Assembly: GCF_028551275.1 (NCBI RefSeq)
Contig: NZ_CP117025.1
Location: 1,669,501-1,733,500, forward strand
Direction of reading: 5' to 3'
DNA: 64,000 nucleotides
From: Sphingomonas hankookensis
GTDB taxonomy: Bacteria; Pseudomonadota; Alphaproteobacteria; Sphingomonadales; Sphingomonadaceae
Made by a program: the position numbers and the translations under genes
Notes under the pieces: generated by a model
Told to the model about the DNA's origin: nothing
Seen by the model: the letters and a program-made list of their open reading frames with translations, nothing else
Databases searched by the model: none
Shown here: in pieces, positions 1-7,642 of the stretch
Layout: each line of letters opens with the position of its first letter
Numbering within the stretch: position 1 is the first letter of the stretch

Positions 1-580
1 AATCCACCCACCGTTCCGCCGTCGCGGGATCGATCATACGCGCCAGATCGGTCTGCCCGGCCGCATCGAGATCGTCGATACCGCAGACGCTGACGATGGG
101 GTTGGCGCAGCGCGACACGGCCATGGCGAGAACAGGCGCCGACGGCAGTATCAGGTCCGGCCCGCATGCGGTCGGCCGCAGCTGCTCGATACCGAACGCT
201 CCGCCGACCGTCACGCCGACATGCGGCAACTCGGCCTGGCTCGCGATCCGGCGCGCGACGTGCGTGCGTCCGACCCCCGCAGGACCGCTCAGCATCAGCG
301 GGGGAAGCGTCAGCCAGTCGGCCCCGGTCGCCTCCTGCCGCAATACCGCGCGGTCGATCACGCCGCGCAGAGACGACTGCCAGCCGAAGCCCAGGTCCGC
401 GGTCAGCCGCCTGCGGATTCTGTCCCCGCCGCCACACAGCGGAAGCGCCGCGTCCAGGCCCAGCAGCATCGCGTCGGGCGTGAAGCCCTGCGCCACGAGG
501 ACCGACGCCGGCCCTTCGAAGGGGCGTTGCGCAGGCAGGCCGACGGCCAACGGGCCGCCGTCGGGAGCGGCCGCGTTCAT
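1..580 (-). CDS. AAA-type P-loop ATPase, partial (3' end beyond left edge)
   Basis: I translated the minus strand from ATG at 580 to the window edge: 193 codons with no stop. The upstream gene's TGA overlaps this ATG (ATGA), so the two are translationally coupled. A Walker A-like stretch GPAGVGRTH lies about 100 residues in, with Arg in place of the usual Lys before Thr. It is followed by ARRIASQAELP and, further on, by ISxVCGIDDLDAAGQTDL, which could be the Walker B or sensor region. That suggests an AAA or MoxR/ClpX-like ATPase. The Walker A Lys-to-Arg change may weaken nucleotide binding. Substrate and exact family cannot be told from the visible part. It is the last visible gene of an operon starting near 2951. 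Confidence 0.7.
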   Translation of the reverse strand, partial: MNAAAPDGGPLAVGLPAQRPFEGPASVLVAQGFTPDAMLLGLDAALPLCGGGDRIRRRLTADLGFGWQSSLRGVIDRAVLRQEATGADWLTLPPLMLSGPAGVGRTHVARRIASQAELPHVGVTVGGAFGIEQLRPTACGPDLILPSAPVLAMAVSRCANPIVSVCGIDDLDAAGQTDLARMIDPATAERWVD

Positions 581-1269
581 TCGCCCCTCCAGAACCTGAG
601 CGGGCGGCGGCCGCCTGAGCCCAGGCCGCGGCGCTTCACGTCCGCCTCCGTCTGTCGCATGCCGGCGATGACCACGCGTTCGAGCGCGACCGCCCCCTCG
701 GCCGCGACCAGGGTGCGAAACTCGGCGAAGCGCGGCCTCTGCCAGCGCATCCAGTCCAGCACGCGCTCGCGCTCCCACTTCTCGGAAAAGCGCATGACAA
801 AGAACGGCTTGTCCTCGTCCCCGCTTTCCAGCGACAGGCCGGGGCGCTGGTTCTTGGGATCGAGGATGAAGAGCTCGATGCGCTCGTGCAGCCGGCGGCG
901 CTCCTCGGCCTCGAGCCGCGCGGTCTCCTCCTGCACCGCGGCCTCATCCGCATCGCGGCGAGCGCCCTCGACCACGATGGCGGAGACGGCCTGGTCGCCG
1001 AACAGGAACGCCAGGCGCGCCCACAACGACCACTGATCGGGTCGCCTCGTCATCCAGTCGAAGACCTCGCGGGCCGACCGGGGATCGAGATGGGCGTCCC
1101 AGATGGCGTCGCGCCGCCCGGCATCCGGCGCAACGCGTCGGACGAGCAGCACCGATCCCGCTTCCGCGTCGACGGCGGGCCAGCAGCCCGCGCCGACGTC
1201 GGGCGCTTCGACGAGCAGCGCCGTGCGGTCCGCGGCGCGGCGGTCGCGGCGGTGGCCGGCGGCGGTCAC
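577..1269 (-). CDS. Hypothetical protein, middle gene of exonuclease/ATPase operon
   Basis: A 230-residue protein. The GTG start at 1269 overlaps the TGA of the exonuclease gene (GTGA), and its own TGA overlaps the ATG of the ATPase gene, so it is coupled on both sides. A longer in-frame ORF runs upstream, but that part is a shadow of the exonuclease gene with Arg/Gly/Ala-rich low-complexity sequence. The protein is acidic in the middle, with a likely helical charged stretch (EEETARLEAEERRRLHERIE region) and a Trp-rich segment WERERVLDWMRWQRPRF. No catalytic motif was recognised. Sitting between an exonuclease and an ATPase, it may be a subunit or adaptor of the same system; that is inference only. 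Confidence 0.7.
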   Translation of the reverse strand: MTAAGHRRDRRAADRTALLVEAPDVGAGCWPAVDAEAGSVLLVRRVAPDAGRRDAIWDAHLDPRSAREVFDWMTRRPDQWSLWARLAFLFGDQAVSAIVVEGARRDADEAAVQEETARLEAEERRRLHERIELFILDPKNQRPGLSLESGDEDKPFFVMRFSEKWERERVLDWMRWQRPRFAEFRTLVAAEGAVALERVVIAGMRQTEADVKRRGLGSGGRRPLRFWRGE

Positions 1270-2147
1270 AGGAACCTCGTCGTGGCCGAGATCTCCTCGA
1301 ACGTCGGCCCGAGCGCCCTCGCCGAAGTCGAATAGACGTTGGCCGCCAGCCAGAACTCCTCGCGCCCGCGCTCGTCGTCGGTGACCTCGGTCCACCAGGT
1401 CTTGCGGGCGGGGTCCCAACGGTATCCGCGCGACCGGAGCAGATCCTTGACCGAGAAGTCCGCACCCACGGCGCGCACCACCCAGCTCGGGCTTGCGGAA
1501 CGCTCGAGCAGATCGGCGAGCGCGGTCCGGCCGTCCTCGAACGGGTGACGAAGGAGCTGGATCACCGCATCCACGTCGGCGCCCGCCCGGTGGCCGTCGT
1601 GGAACCATCCTGCCTGACAGAGCAGGAAGCCGAGGCTCCGACCATCGAAGCCACGGCTGCGCCAGTCGACCTGCTCCATGGTGCAGGCCCAGGCGAGACC
1701 CTGTGCCCCCTCGAGCCGACGCTCGACCCAGCGACGGTCGAACCTACTGTGGTGGGCGATCACGATGGTGGCCGATCGCAGCAGGCGAACCGCAGCCTCG
1801 TCGTCGATGATCTGACCGGCGACGTCCTCGTCGCGAAGGCCGGTCAGCATCGCGATCTCCGGCGGGATCGGCTTTCCCGGGTCCTCGGTCCATTCGTAGG
1901 CGCGGTCGATGTGGGTGATGACGCCCTGATCGTCATACCTGAACCGGCGCATCGCAAGTTCGATGATGGCGTCGCGTTCGACGTCGAGGCCCGTGGTCTC
2001 CACGTCGAGCACCAGTCCGACATGCGGACCCTTGGCGATGCCGTCGCCGGTCGGCCCCTCCTGCACGTCGAGCCTGTGCAGGAGGCGAACGGACGAATCG
2101 CCGTCTTCCGCGGGCGCGAGTTCGCGCCCGACGTTCGAGAACGTCAT
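1266..2147 (-). CDS. DnaQ-like DEDDh 3'-5' exonuclease with C-terminal extension
   Basis: A 293-residue protein with the three exonuclease motifs of the DEDDh family. ExoI is LDVETTGL (Asp/Glu near residues 48-50), ExoII is AHHSRFDRRW (Asp), and ExoIII is HRAGADVDAV (His and Asp). These residues bind two metal ions and cleave nucleotides from DNA 3' ends; DnaQ proofreading subunits and many repair or plasmid exonucleases share the fold. The last 75 or so residues are extra. They hold FSVKDLLRSRGYRWDPARKTWW, reminiscent of the small GARWDxxxKxWY-type domain (DUF5710-like) on mobile-element enzymes. It lies between two unknown genes in one operon, with a 4-base overlap to the next. Proofreading for a replicative polymerase is unlikely in this context; a repair or defence role is inference. 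Confidence 0.85.
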   Translation of the reverse strand: MTFSNVGRELAPAEDGDSSVRLLHRLDVQEGPTGDGIAKGPHVGLVLDVETTGLDVERDAIIELAMRRFRYDDQGVITHIDRAYEWTEDPGKPIPPEIAMLTGLRDEDVAGQIIDDEAAVRLLRSATIVIAHHSRFDRRWVERRLEGAQGLAWACTMEQVDWRSRGFDGRSLGFLLCQAGWFHDGHRAGADVDAVIQLLRHPFEDGRTALADLLERSASPSWVVRAVGADFSVKDLLRSRGYRWDPARKTWWTEVTDDERGREEFWLAANVYSTSARALGPTFEEISATTRFL

Positions 2148-2213
2148 GGTCTGTCTCCATTTCGGTTGGGATAGGTTGCTGAGCGGTCGGCGCTGGGGGC
2201 GCCGTGGCGAGGA

Positions 2214-2951
2214 TCAGGAGGGGAGGCGCTGCTCGACCGTGATGTCCAGGCCCTCGAAGCTCGCGCGCCGCCGCCGCCGGCCCACCGCGATCAGGGTGTC
2301 GACCACCGCAGGCGGCACCATTCCGATCGTCGCCGGGCATTCCGGATCGAACCCGACGCGGATCTCGGCCTGCGCAGCAGCCGCGGACCCGAACCGCGCG
2401 CGGATGCGCTCGCGAACCACGGCGGCCGACGGCGCCAGCGAAGCGTGGAAGGCGTGGAGCAGCTCCCCACCGCGAGCGATCACGACGACCGCGCTATAGA
2501 GACGCAGCCGCGGAGCGCCCGGCGCGCCGCCCGAAACGTCGCCGCGGGCGCCGCCGGACCAAGGGCCGCCGAAGTCATCCTCGCCGAGGCCGTCGGCGAG
2601 GATGGCGTCGATACGCGCCGGCGCCGCATCGAGGCCGATCGACAGGCCGTGCAGCAGAACGGCGCGCAGGCAGTTGTCCCGGTCGAGGCAAGCCTCCAGC
2701 GCTGCCGATCCGCGGAAGAGGCGGCGGGGCGCCAACATCCACGCCATCGGATCGTGGCCGATACCTTCGCGCTGGAACCGCGCGCCCGCCTCGGCGGCGA
2801 CCAGCGCCACGCGGGTCAGGGCCCGGCGGGAGGTCGTCACCACGGCGTCGGAGCTTTCGTCCGCATCCAGGGGGTCCAGATACTCGACCGAGGTGCCTGC
2901 GGTCGATGCGGGGACGGTCTGGTATTTCGCATTCAGAGTCATGGCGTTCAT
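2214..2951 (-). CDS. Hypothetical protein, first gene of left-edge operon
   Basis: A 245-residue protein of unknown family. I chose ATG 2951 because GGGAG lies about 8 bases upstream; an upstream in-frame start at 3008 lacks this. The sequence begins MNAMTLNAKYQ and includes a Gly-rich linker (GGPWSGGARGDVSGG). A central stretch with hydrophobic beta-like runs (RLYSAVVVIARGGELLHAFHASL) precedes a basic C-terminal part. A plausible promoter sits at 3024-3051. The 66 bases between its stop and the exonuclease start hold nothing else, so co-transcription with the three genes to the left is likely. No function is assigned. Confidence 0.65.
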   Translation of the reverse strand: MNAMTLNAKYQTVPASTAGTSVEYLDPLDADESSDAVVTTSRRALTRVALVAAEAGARFQREGIGHDPMAWMLAPRRLFRGSAALEACLDRDNCLRAVLLHGLSIGLDAAPARIDAILADGLGEDDFGGPWSGGARGDVSGGAPGAPRLRLYSAVVVIARGGELLHAFHASLAPSAAVVRERIRARFGSAAAAQAEIRVGFDPECPATIGMVPPAVVDTLIAVGRRRRRASFEGLDITVEQRLPS

Positions 2952-3023
2952 GGCCTTGCTCCCGTCGCCGATGGACCTGACGCAGACCCGCCCGATCACG
3001 GCGACCAATGATCGGACCGGATC

Positions 3024-3051
3024 AATGTAGAACCAATCCCAATCATTTCAA
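3024..3051 (-). promoter_or_regulatory. Candidate promoter for the left-edge operon
   Basis: On the minus strand TTGAAA (3051-3046) and TACATT (3029-3024) are separated by 16 bases, about 75 bases upstream of the ATG at 2951. The surrounding DNA is AT-richer than the genes, with repeated AATC words. It fits a housekeeping promoter only loosely. Confidence 0.4.
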
Positions 3052-3124
3052 TCCTTCTAGGAATGCCGAAATGTATTTTGGTGGTTAACGGCGTGGAAAT
3101 CACCGCCGGCCGGATCATGAGCGC

Positions 3125-3152
3125 TTGCAGCGGCTGACGCTTCGACTATTCT
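3125..3152 (+). promoter_or_regulatory. Candidate arsR promoter
   Basis: TTGCAG (3125-3130) and TATTCT (3147-3152) are spaced by 16 bases, just upstream of the ArsR-family gene. ArsR proteins usually repress their own promoter, so an operator probably overlaps this stretch. No convincing dyad is visible. Confidence 0.35.
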
Positions 3153-3167
3153 AGTGGAGTGGAAAAG

Positions 3168-3488
3168 ATGAAAGCGATCGAGGTGATGAGCGCGCTGGCG
3201 CAGCCGACCCGTCTGGAGGTCTTCACCCACCTGTCGCGCGCGATGCCGGACGGTCTCTCCGCCGGCGGGCTTGCGGAGCGGATTGGGACGCCCGCCAGCA
3301 CCATGTCCGTCCATCTGACCATTCTCTCGCGCGCAGGGCTAGTCTCATCGACCAAGGCCGGCCGCAACGTAATCTACAAAGCGGAGCCAGGACCTGTGCG
3401 CGACCTTGCGACGTTCCTCGTGAGCGACTGCTGCGTTCAGCGTGGTGCGCCATCGATCACCTACGACGGCGGCAAGCCCAAGGCCTGA
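3168..3488 (+). CDS. ArsR/SmtB-family winged-helix metalloregulator
   Basis: A 106-residue dimeric DNA-binding repressor of the ArsR type. The core is visible: SALAQPTRLEVFTHL, then the recognition helix region IGTPASTMSVHLTILSRAGLV and a wing with GRNVIYKAEP. Near the C-terminus FLVSDCCVQRGAP carries a Cys-Cys pair, as in arsenite/antimonite or thiol-sensing members that bind the ligand with C-terminal cysteines. ATG 3168 is preferred over a GTG at 3159 because GGAG at 3156-3159 is correctly spaced for the ATG. No arsenic transporter or reductase is adjacent, so it is an orphan here. Which metal or oxidant it senses cannot be read from the sequence. Confidence 0.85.
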   Translation: MKAIEVMSALAQPTRLEVFTHLSRAMPDGLSAGGLAERIGTPASTMSVHLTILSRAGLVSSTKAGRNVIYKAEPGPVRDLATFLVSDCCVQRGAPSITYDGGKPKA

Positions 3489-3498
3489 GCCGGCGACT

Positions 3499-3747
3499 TC
3501 ACCTACATGCGATCAGTAGAAGCGCGCGGCACAGCGCATCGATGGCACCCGATTCCCAAGCGGCGAACGTGACAAGGCCGGCAGCCACCAAGCCTGCGAC
3601 CCAGTTGGCGCTCGTCTCGACCCGATCGTAAATCCGGCGCGACTCAGCCAGTGGCGTTCGTGCGAGCGCGTCGAACTCGGCATCGGATAGATAGGCGTAG
3701 CCCTTGTGCTGCGCGCAGCTTCTAGGCCTGCATAATGACCTAATCAC
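3499..3747 (-). CDS. Small hypothetical protein with one membrane segment
   Basis: An 82-residue ORF directly downstream of the ABC-3C ATPase gene (6 bases away, same strand). The second half holds a hydrophobic run WVAGLVAAGLVTFAAW suited to one transmembrane helix. The N-terminal Cys/Arg-rich part may not be translated, and no clear ribosome binding site was found. It could be the fourth gene of the defence operon or a chance ORF. Confidence 0.35.
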   Translation of the reverse strand: MIRSLCRPRSCAQHKGYAYLSDAEFDALARTPLAESRRIYDRVETSANWVAGLVAAGLVTFAAWESGAIDALCRALLLIACR

Positions 3748-3753
3748 GCTCTG

Positions 3754-5589
3754 CTAGAGCAGGCCCGCGCGTCCGCTCGACCCCCCTCGAAACACGATGA
3801 CCTTAGCGCCTGCTTCTAGGCCAGCGGGCGGGTCCACGTTCTCGACGACGATGAACTGACCCATTTCCTTCAACGATGCGAGATGGCTGAAGAAGTGCTG
3901 CTTGAGCGATGAGGCGACCAGAGCACGCTCGTCCTCCGTCAACGCATCGTCACCGATCGGATCGCGGTAGGTGAGCAGCGGCGTATCGAGCACCAGGAAG
4001 CCAGGATGCGGCAGCCCGCGCTCCTTGCAGAATACCAGCAGCGCCACCTTGAACGCGGCGTGCGTGATGGCACGCACGCCCTTTCCGTTATGACCTCGCA
4101 ACTTCCCGTCGATACGCAGATCGTAGCTCGCCTCGTCGAACGACACGTGGCGGTCGCCGGGAAAATTCCAGGCGCTCAGGACCTGGCTGACGACTTGGGC
4201 GAACTCGTGCACCGTCGGACCATCGACCCCTATCCGGGGGCGATCCGCCTTGCCTGCAGGCTTGCGCGCCGCAATCTCGGCGCGGCGTTCCAGAAGCGAC
4301 TTCCGCTGATCGAGCAGCGCCAGGCCACGCCTGACCTGGTCACGCACCTCCATGATCTCGGACATGGCGCGACGAGCCTCGGTGGCGCCCGGCGTCAGGC
4401 GCTCCAGCTGTGCCTCAGTATCCTGAAGGCTTTCTCGAACGGTAGGCAGATGGTCGACCAGCCTCAGCCGATCCGTAACCAGCTGAGCCATCGTGCTCGC
4501 CAGATCAGCGCGCTGCCTGACGATCTTCGCGGCTTCGGCAGCTGCCGCGGCGCGCACCCGCTCGACGTCACCGACCTCCTCATGATGATGCTGGCTGTCG
4601 GGCGCAGCCCCGCAGAGGGGACAGTCCCGCCCGCCGCCAAGCGTCAGCAGGAACCCCGCCTCGTCCAGCGCCTCAAGGCGCTGGATGTCGGACACATAAA
4701 CCGAATCGAGCTGCGCAAACCGCTCAAGGCTCAGGTCGATGTCGTCGAGGCGGGCCGTGGCCATCGAGACCTCCAACCCCAGTCGCCGCTTGCGTTCGAG
4801 CAGGTCCCGGATGGAACCCTGAGCCGCATCGAGATCGGCCTGAGCAGCGACGAACGTCGCCTCGAGGCGGTCGTTCTGCTCCTTCAGCTCGTCCGCATCG
4901 GCGAACCCGTTCTCGATCTCCGCGTCGACGGCCGCGAGCATGTCGTCCAGCATCTCGATCTGTGCCGAGGTCGATGACTTGAACGTGCGGCTGTCCACCA
5001 CTTCGACGATCGCGCTGTCGTCGATCCCGGTCAGCAGCAGCTTGAAGGCGCTGCGCTCCGCCGTCTGGGTGACCGGGCTTCCGGTCTGAATGGGCGAACC
5101 CTCGCTCTGGATCGTCGTCTCGTCGACGATGCAAAAGCGCGAGATATCGCGGAAGCTGAGCGACCGCTTCTTCCCGTTCGCGTCGACCGCGATCCGCTTC
5201 CCGCGCAGACCGACCTGACCCAACAGGAACTGCGATAGGTTCGCGTCGTCAGTGTGATCGTGCTTGGCGCCGAGGACGCGGACATCGTCCGCACCATCCT
5301 GCGGAACGGCCAGGCCTGGGCGGACGGCGAAGTTCCCGCCAGCCAGTGCGCGCGACAGCATCTCGTCGCCGTCTGGTGTCGACAGGCCTAGCCAGACCCG
5401 CTCATACGGGCGTCGCTCGCTGATGTCCGGCAGCAGCCGCGAGCCGCCCAGCATGTAGTCAATCGCCTTGGTGGCGAAGGACTTGCCCGTGTTCGAAGCG
5501 CCGTAGACGAGGTTGAGCCCATCGGCGAAGTCGAGTTCGGAGACGATGCCCGGACCCGAGAAGGCGATCTTGCGGATCACGATCGTCAT
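3754..5589 (-). CDS. ABC-3C system SMC/RecF-like ATPase
   Basis: A 611-residue ATPase of the ABC/SMC superfamily. The Walker A motif is GASNTGKS (residues 30-37), following the typical N-terminal FSGPGIVSELDFADGLNLVYG. The centre is predicted coiled coil, rich in Glu, Leu, Arg and Ala, broken by CPLCG with an His-rich flank (residues about 300-320). That resembles the Rad50 zinc hook. Near the C-terminus HPGFLVLDTPLLTY gives Walker B. ATG 5589 overlaps the upstream stop (TGATG); the in-frame extension upstream is a shadow. In ABC-three-component systems such an ATPase senses a trigger and licenses a linked effector nuclease. The two genes before it supply the other components. Confidence 0.85.
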   Translation of the reverse strand: MTIVIRKIAFSGPGIVSELDFADGLNLVYGASNTGKSFATKAIDYMLGGSRLLPDISERRPYERVWLGLSTPDGDEMLSRALAGGNFAVRPGLAVPQDGADDVRVLGAKHDHTDDANLSQFLLGQVGLRGKRIAVDANGKKRSLSFRDISRFCIVDETTIQSEGSPIQTGSPVTQTAERSAFKLLLTGIDDSAIVEVVDSRTFKSSTSAQIEMLDDMLAAVDAEIENGFADADELKEQNDRLEATFVAAQADLDAAQGSIRDLLERKRRLGLEVSMATARLDDIDLSLERFAQLDSVYVSDIQRLEALDEAGFLLTLGGGRDCPLCGAAPDSQHHHEEVGDVERVRAAAAAEAAKIVRQRADLASTMAQLVTDRLRLVDHLPTVRESLQDTEAQLERLTPGATEARRAMSEIMEVRDQVRRGLALLDQRKSLLERRAEIAARKPAGKADRPRIGVDGPTVHEFAQVVSQVLSAWNFPGDRHVSFDEASYDLRIDGKLRGHNGKGVRAITHAAFKVALLVFCKERGLPHPGFLVLDTPLLTYRDPIGDDALTEDERALVASSLKQHFFSHLASLKEMGQFIVVENVDPPAGLEAGAKVIVFRGGSSGRAGLL

Positions 5590-6086
5590 CAGGATCCACC
5601 GCCAGGTTGGGCGCCGTCCGAGCTGAACTCGACCGACCACCTGTCCAGCCGATGCTCCACCTGCCGCGCCAATTCCTCGGCGGACAGATCGGCGAAGTGG
5701 TCGACGAGCCACTTCGCGCAAGTCTTCAAGGCTTGGGCGTATTCGGTGCGCATCAGGCTGACGAACGGCGCCGCCTCGTCGCTCGCGCGGAACGAGACGC
5801 CATGTTCGTCTGCGACAGCGTCGACGAGGTGGACGCGCCGCATGAGCGTGAGACTGTCCTCGACAAGCCTTCGGCGGACGAGCAGCTCCCCGGTCCGCTC
5901 AGGCAACGGAGGGTGCAGGCTCGGCGGCCCGCCCGCGTCTCCCGTGTGAACGACCAGGTGGTCGAACCAGGTCAGCCGGGCGAGGTCGAGCGTCCGTGGA
6001 TAGGCCGCATCCAGCACGATGACCGCACGGGTGCCCGTCTCGAGCTTGCTGTTGAAAAGCCCGATCACCTCGGACCGGTCGATCAC
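5589..6086 (-). CDS. ABC-3C system middle component
   Basis: A 165-residue small protein between nuclease and ATPase genes. GTG 6086 overlaps the nuclease stop (GTGA), and its own stop overlaps the ATPase ATG. An alternative GTG lies at 6095. Sequence features include FNSKLETGTRAVIVLDAAYPRTLDLARL, FDHLVVHTGDAGGPPSLHP and a following RTGELLVRRRL. This pattern matches my recollection of the ABC-3C middle component type 2 family. In these systems the middle component is thought to bridge the ATPase to the effector. No catalytic residues are expected or seen. Assignment to a specific middle-component family would need an HMM search. Confidence 0.75.
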   Translation of the reverse strand: MIDRSEVIGLFNSKLETGTRAVIVLDAAYPRTLDLARLTWFDHLVVHTGDAGGPPSLHPPLPERTGELLVRRRLVEDSLTLMRRVHLVDAVADEHGVSFRASDEAAPFVSLMRTEYAQALKTCAKWLVDHFADLSAEELARQVEHRLDRWSVEFSSDGAQPGGGS

Positions 6087-7084
6087 CTCTTCCACACGAA
6101 CTTCCCGTCGTTGGCGAAGTGATGGCAGAAGCCCTGCTTCACCGGGACCCGCGCGTGCCGCGCGAGCAGTCCGCCGGGCGTCACGGCGGCCGCCTGCGAC
6201 ATCACGGCGTCGATCCGCCCGAGCGTGTCGCCATGATTGCCGCGATAATGGCCGCTGACGCCGTGATAGACATCGTCGTGAAGGGCCTCGAGATCCTCCT
6301 CCAGCGTGTTGTCCCTGTAGAACCGGTTGAAGGCGTCGGCTTCGAAGAACCGCTTGCGCTGATCCTGCAAGTGCTCGCCGAATTCGGGATGATCCCCCAC
6401 GGCGACGTGATCGTCGAACGGCGATCCGGCGCGCTCGCCATACGCGTCGATGAGCTGGCCGAGATACAGCTGTTCGCGGACGTCCACGTCCAACGGCACG
6501 ATACCGCGGGGCGCGGGGCCGGGGTCTGCGCCGAACCACTTCGCCAGCACGGGCGCCGCAGTCTCGTCGCCCAGGATGTCGTCGACCGTCAGCCGCTTGA
6601 CCTGGCCGAAGTCGAACGCGTTGACGAGCGCCAGCAGCGACCCCTCCAGCGCGATGGTCTGCCCGGTCACGATCTTCTTGGCGCAAACCGCGTTCCAGCG
6701 GTCGATCAGCGCCGTGCGCAACTCGGATGGATTGAAGACCAGTTTCTCCAGATCCCGGCCCATCCCGCGTGGGGCGACGAAGAAGTAGGCGGTCGGCGGC
6801 GTGAATTCGCCGCTATCGCTATGATACAGGATCTTGCCCAGCTCGAGCAGCGCTGACGACGTCGCCAAGGTCCGCCCATACTGCTTGCACTGATAGTTGT
6901 GCCATGGCCCCTCGTGACGTCGATCGGTCAGGAAGCCGACGATGTCGCGACCCAGGTCGCCCGCGCCGGAGAATCGCTGGACCTCGACATAGTCCGACGT
7001 CTTCCGCGCGATCCAGTCGCGGACGAACCGTTCCAAGTCCTCGTCTTCGAGCGCCAGAATCTCGCGGTGGAATCCCATCGACAT
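6083..7084 (-). CDS. ABC-3C effector: PD-(D/E)XK-like nuclease with ABC-3C C-terminal domain
   Basis: A 333-residue protein. The N-terminal 80 residues look like a restriction-type nuclease of the Mrr/PD-(D/E)XK group: helix FVRDWIARK, then FSGAGDLGRDIVGF (Asp47) and YQCKQY (Gln65 and Lys67), a D-QxK active site. The rest, with LVNAFDFGQVKRLTVDDIL and REQLYLGQLIDAYGERAG, matches the C-terminal domain typical of ABC-three-component effectors. I prefer ATG 7084; an upstream in-frame ATG at 7114 adds only basic residues. It is the first gene of a three-gene overlapping operon. The likely role is anti-phage or anti-plasmid DNA cleavage controlled by the ATPase; the activity is inferred. Confidence 0.82.
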   Translation of the reverse strand: MSMGFHREILALEDEDLERFVRDWIARKTSDYVEVQRFSGAGDLGRDIVGFLTDRRHEGPWHNYQCKQYGRTLATSSALLELGKILYHSDSGEFTPPTAYFFVAPRGMGRDLEKLVFNPSELRTALIDRWNAVCAKKIVTGQTIALEGSLLALVNAFDFGQVKRLTVDDILGDETAAPVLAKWFGADPGPAPRGIVPLDVDVREQLYLGQLIDAYGERAGSPFDDHVAVGDHPEFGEHLQDQRKRFFEADAFNRFYRDNTLEEDLEALHDDVYHGVSGHYRGNHGDTLGRIDAVMSQAAAVTPGGLLARHARVPVKQGFCHHFANDGKFVWKR

Positions 7085-7153
7085 GGCATAGCGGCGGCGT
7101 CGCGCACCCGGCAAGGATGTCGTGCCGGTGCATCTGATCCGACGAACGATGAG

Positions 7154-7573
7154 CTAGCTTGCGTTGTCGCGAAGTCTCTCGTCGCCGAACGCCTCCAGGA
7201 TGCGGCAGTCGCCCACCGTGCCACCCGCGCAGTTCGAGATGATGGCGGAGAGCTCGCGTCGCAGGCCGCGCAGGTCGGCGATCTTGCGATCCACGTCGGC
7301 CAGGTGCTTCGACGCGATGGCATCGATTGTGTCGCACGAACGGTCCCGTTGGCGCGCCAGGTCCAGCATCGCCCTGATCTCCTCGAGCGTGAAGCCTAGG
7401 TCCCGCGTCTTCCGGATGAAGCGCAGCCTGTCGAGATCGCCCGTTGAGTACGAGCGGTAGTTGCCGCCCGTCCTGGCCGGCGGCGCGATCAGGCCCGCCC
7501 GCTCGTAGTAGCGAATCGTCTCCACCTTCACACCGGTCGCGGCGGCCAGTCGTCCGATCGTCAGGTCGGCCAC
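7154..7573 (-). CDS. MerR-family metal-responsive regulator (CadR/PbrR/ZntR-like)
   Basis: A 139-residue activator. It has the MerR helix-turn-helix TIGRLAAATGVKVETIRYYERAGLI, the RTGGNYRSYSTGDLDRLRFI wing, a coiled dimer helix, and three cysteines at 80, 115 and 123. That is the arrangement used by Zn/Cd/Pb and Hg sensors of this family. GTG 7573 was chosen because the further upstream in-frame starts lie within or beyond the MerR operator at 7582-7612. It is divergent from the CDF-czc operon and likely represses, then activates, that promoter by DNA untwisting. The metal is probably Cd, Zn or Pb, given the CDF and CzcCBA genes it faces. Confidence 0.88.
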   Translation of the reverse strand: MADLTIGRLAAATGVKVETIRYYERAGLIAPPARTGGNYRSYSTGDLDRLRFIRKTRDLGFTLEEIRAMLDLARQRDRSCDTIDAIASKHLADVDRKIADLRGLRRELSAIISNCAGGTVGDCRILEAFGDERLRDNAS

Positions 7574-7581
7574 GAAACCCC

Positions 7582-7612
7582 TTGAGTCTATAGTTGCTAC
7601 AGGGTCCATATA
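7582..7612 (+). promoter_or_regulatory. MerR-type operator/promoter for the CDF-czcCBA operon
   Basis: TTGAGT (7582-7587) and CATATA (7607-7612) are separated by 19 bases, the overlong spacing typical of MerR-activated promoters. Between them CTATAGTTGCTACAG forms an imperfect dyad (CTATAG against CTACAG). The site sits between the divergent merR-like gene and the first efflux gene at 7643. Confidence 0.82.
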
Positions 7613-7642
7613 CCCATCCACGTCGAGTCGCACGAGGTGGAA

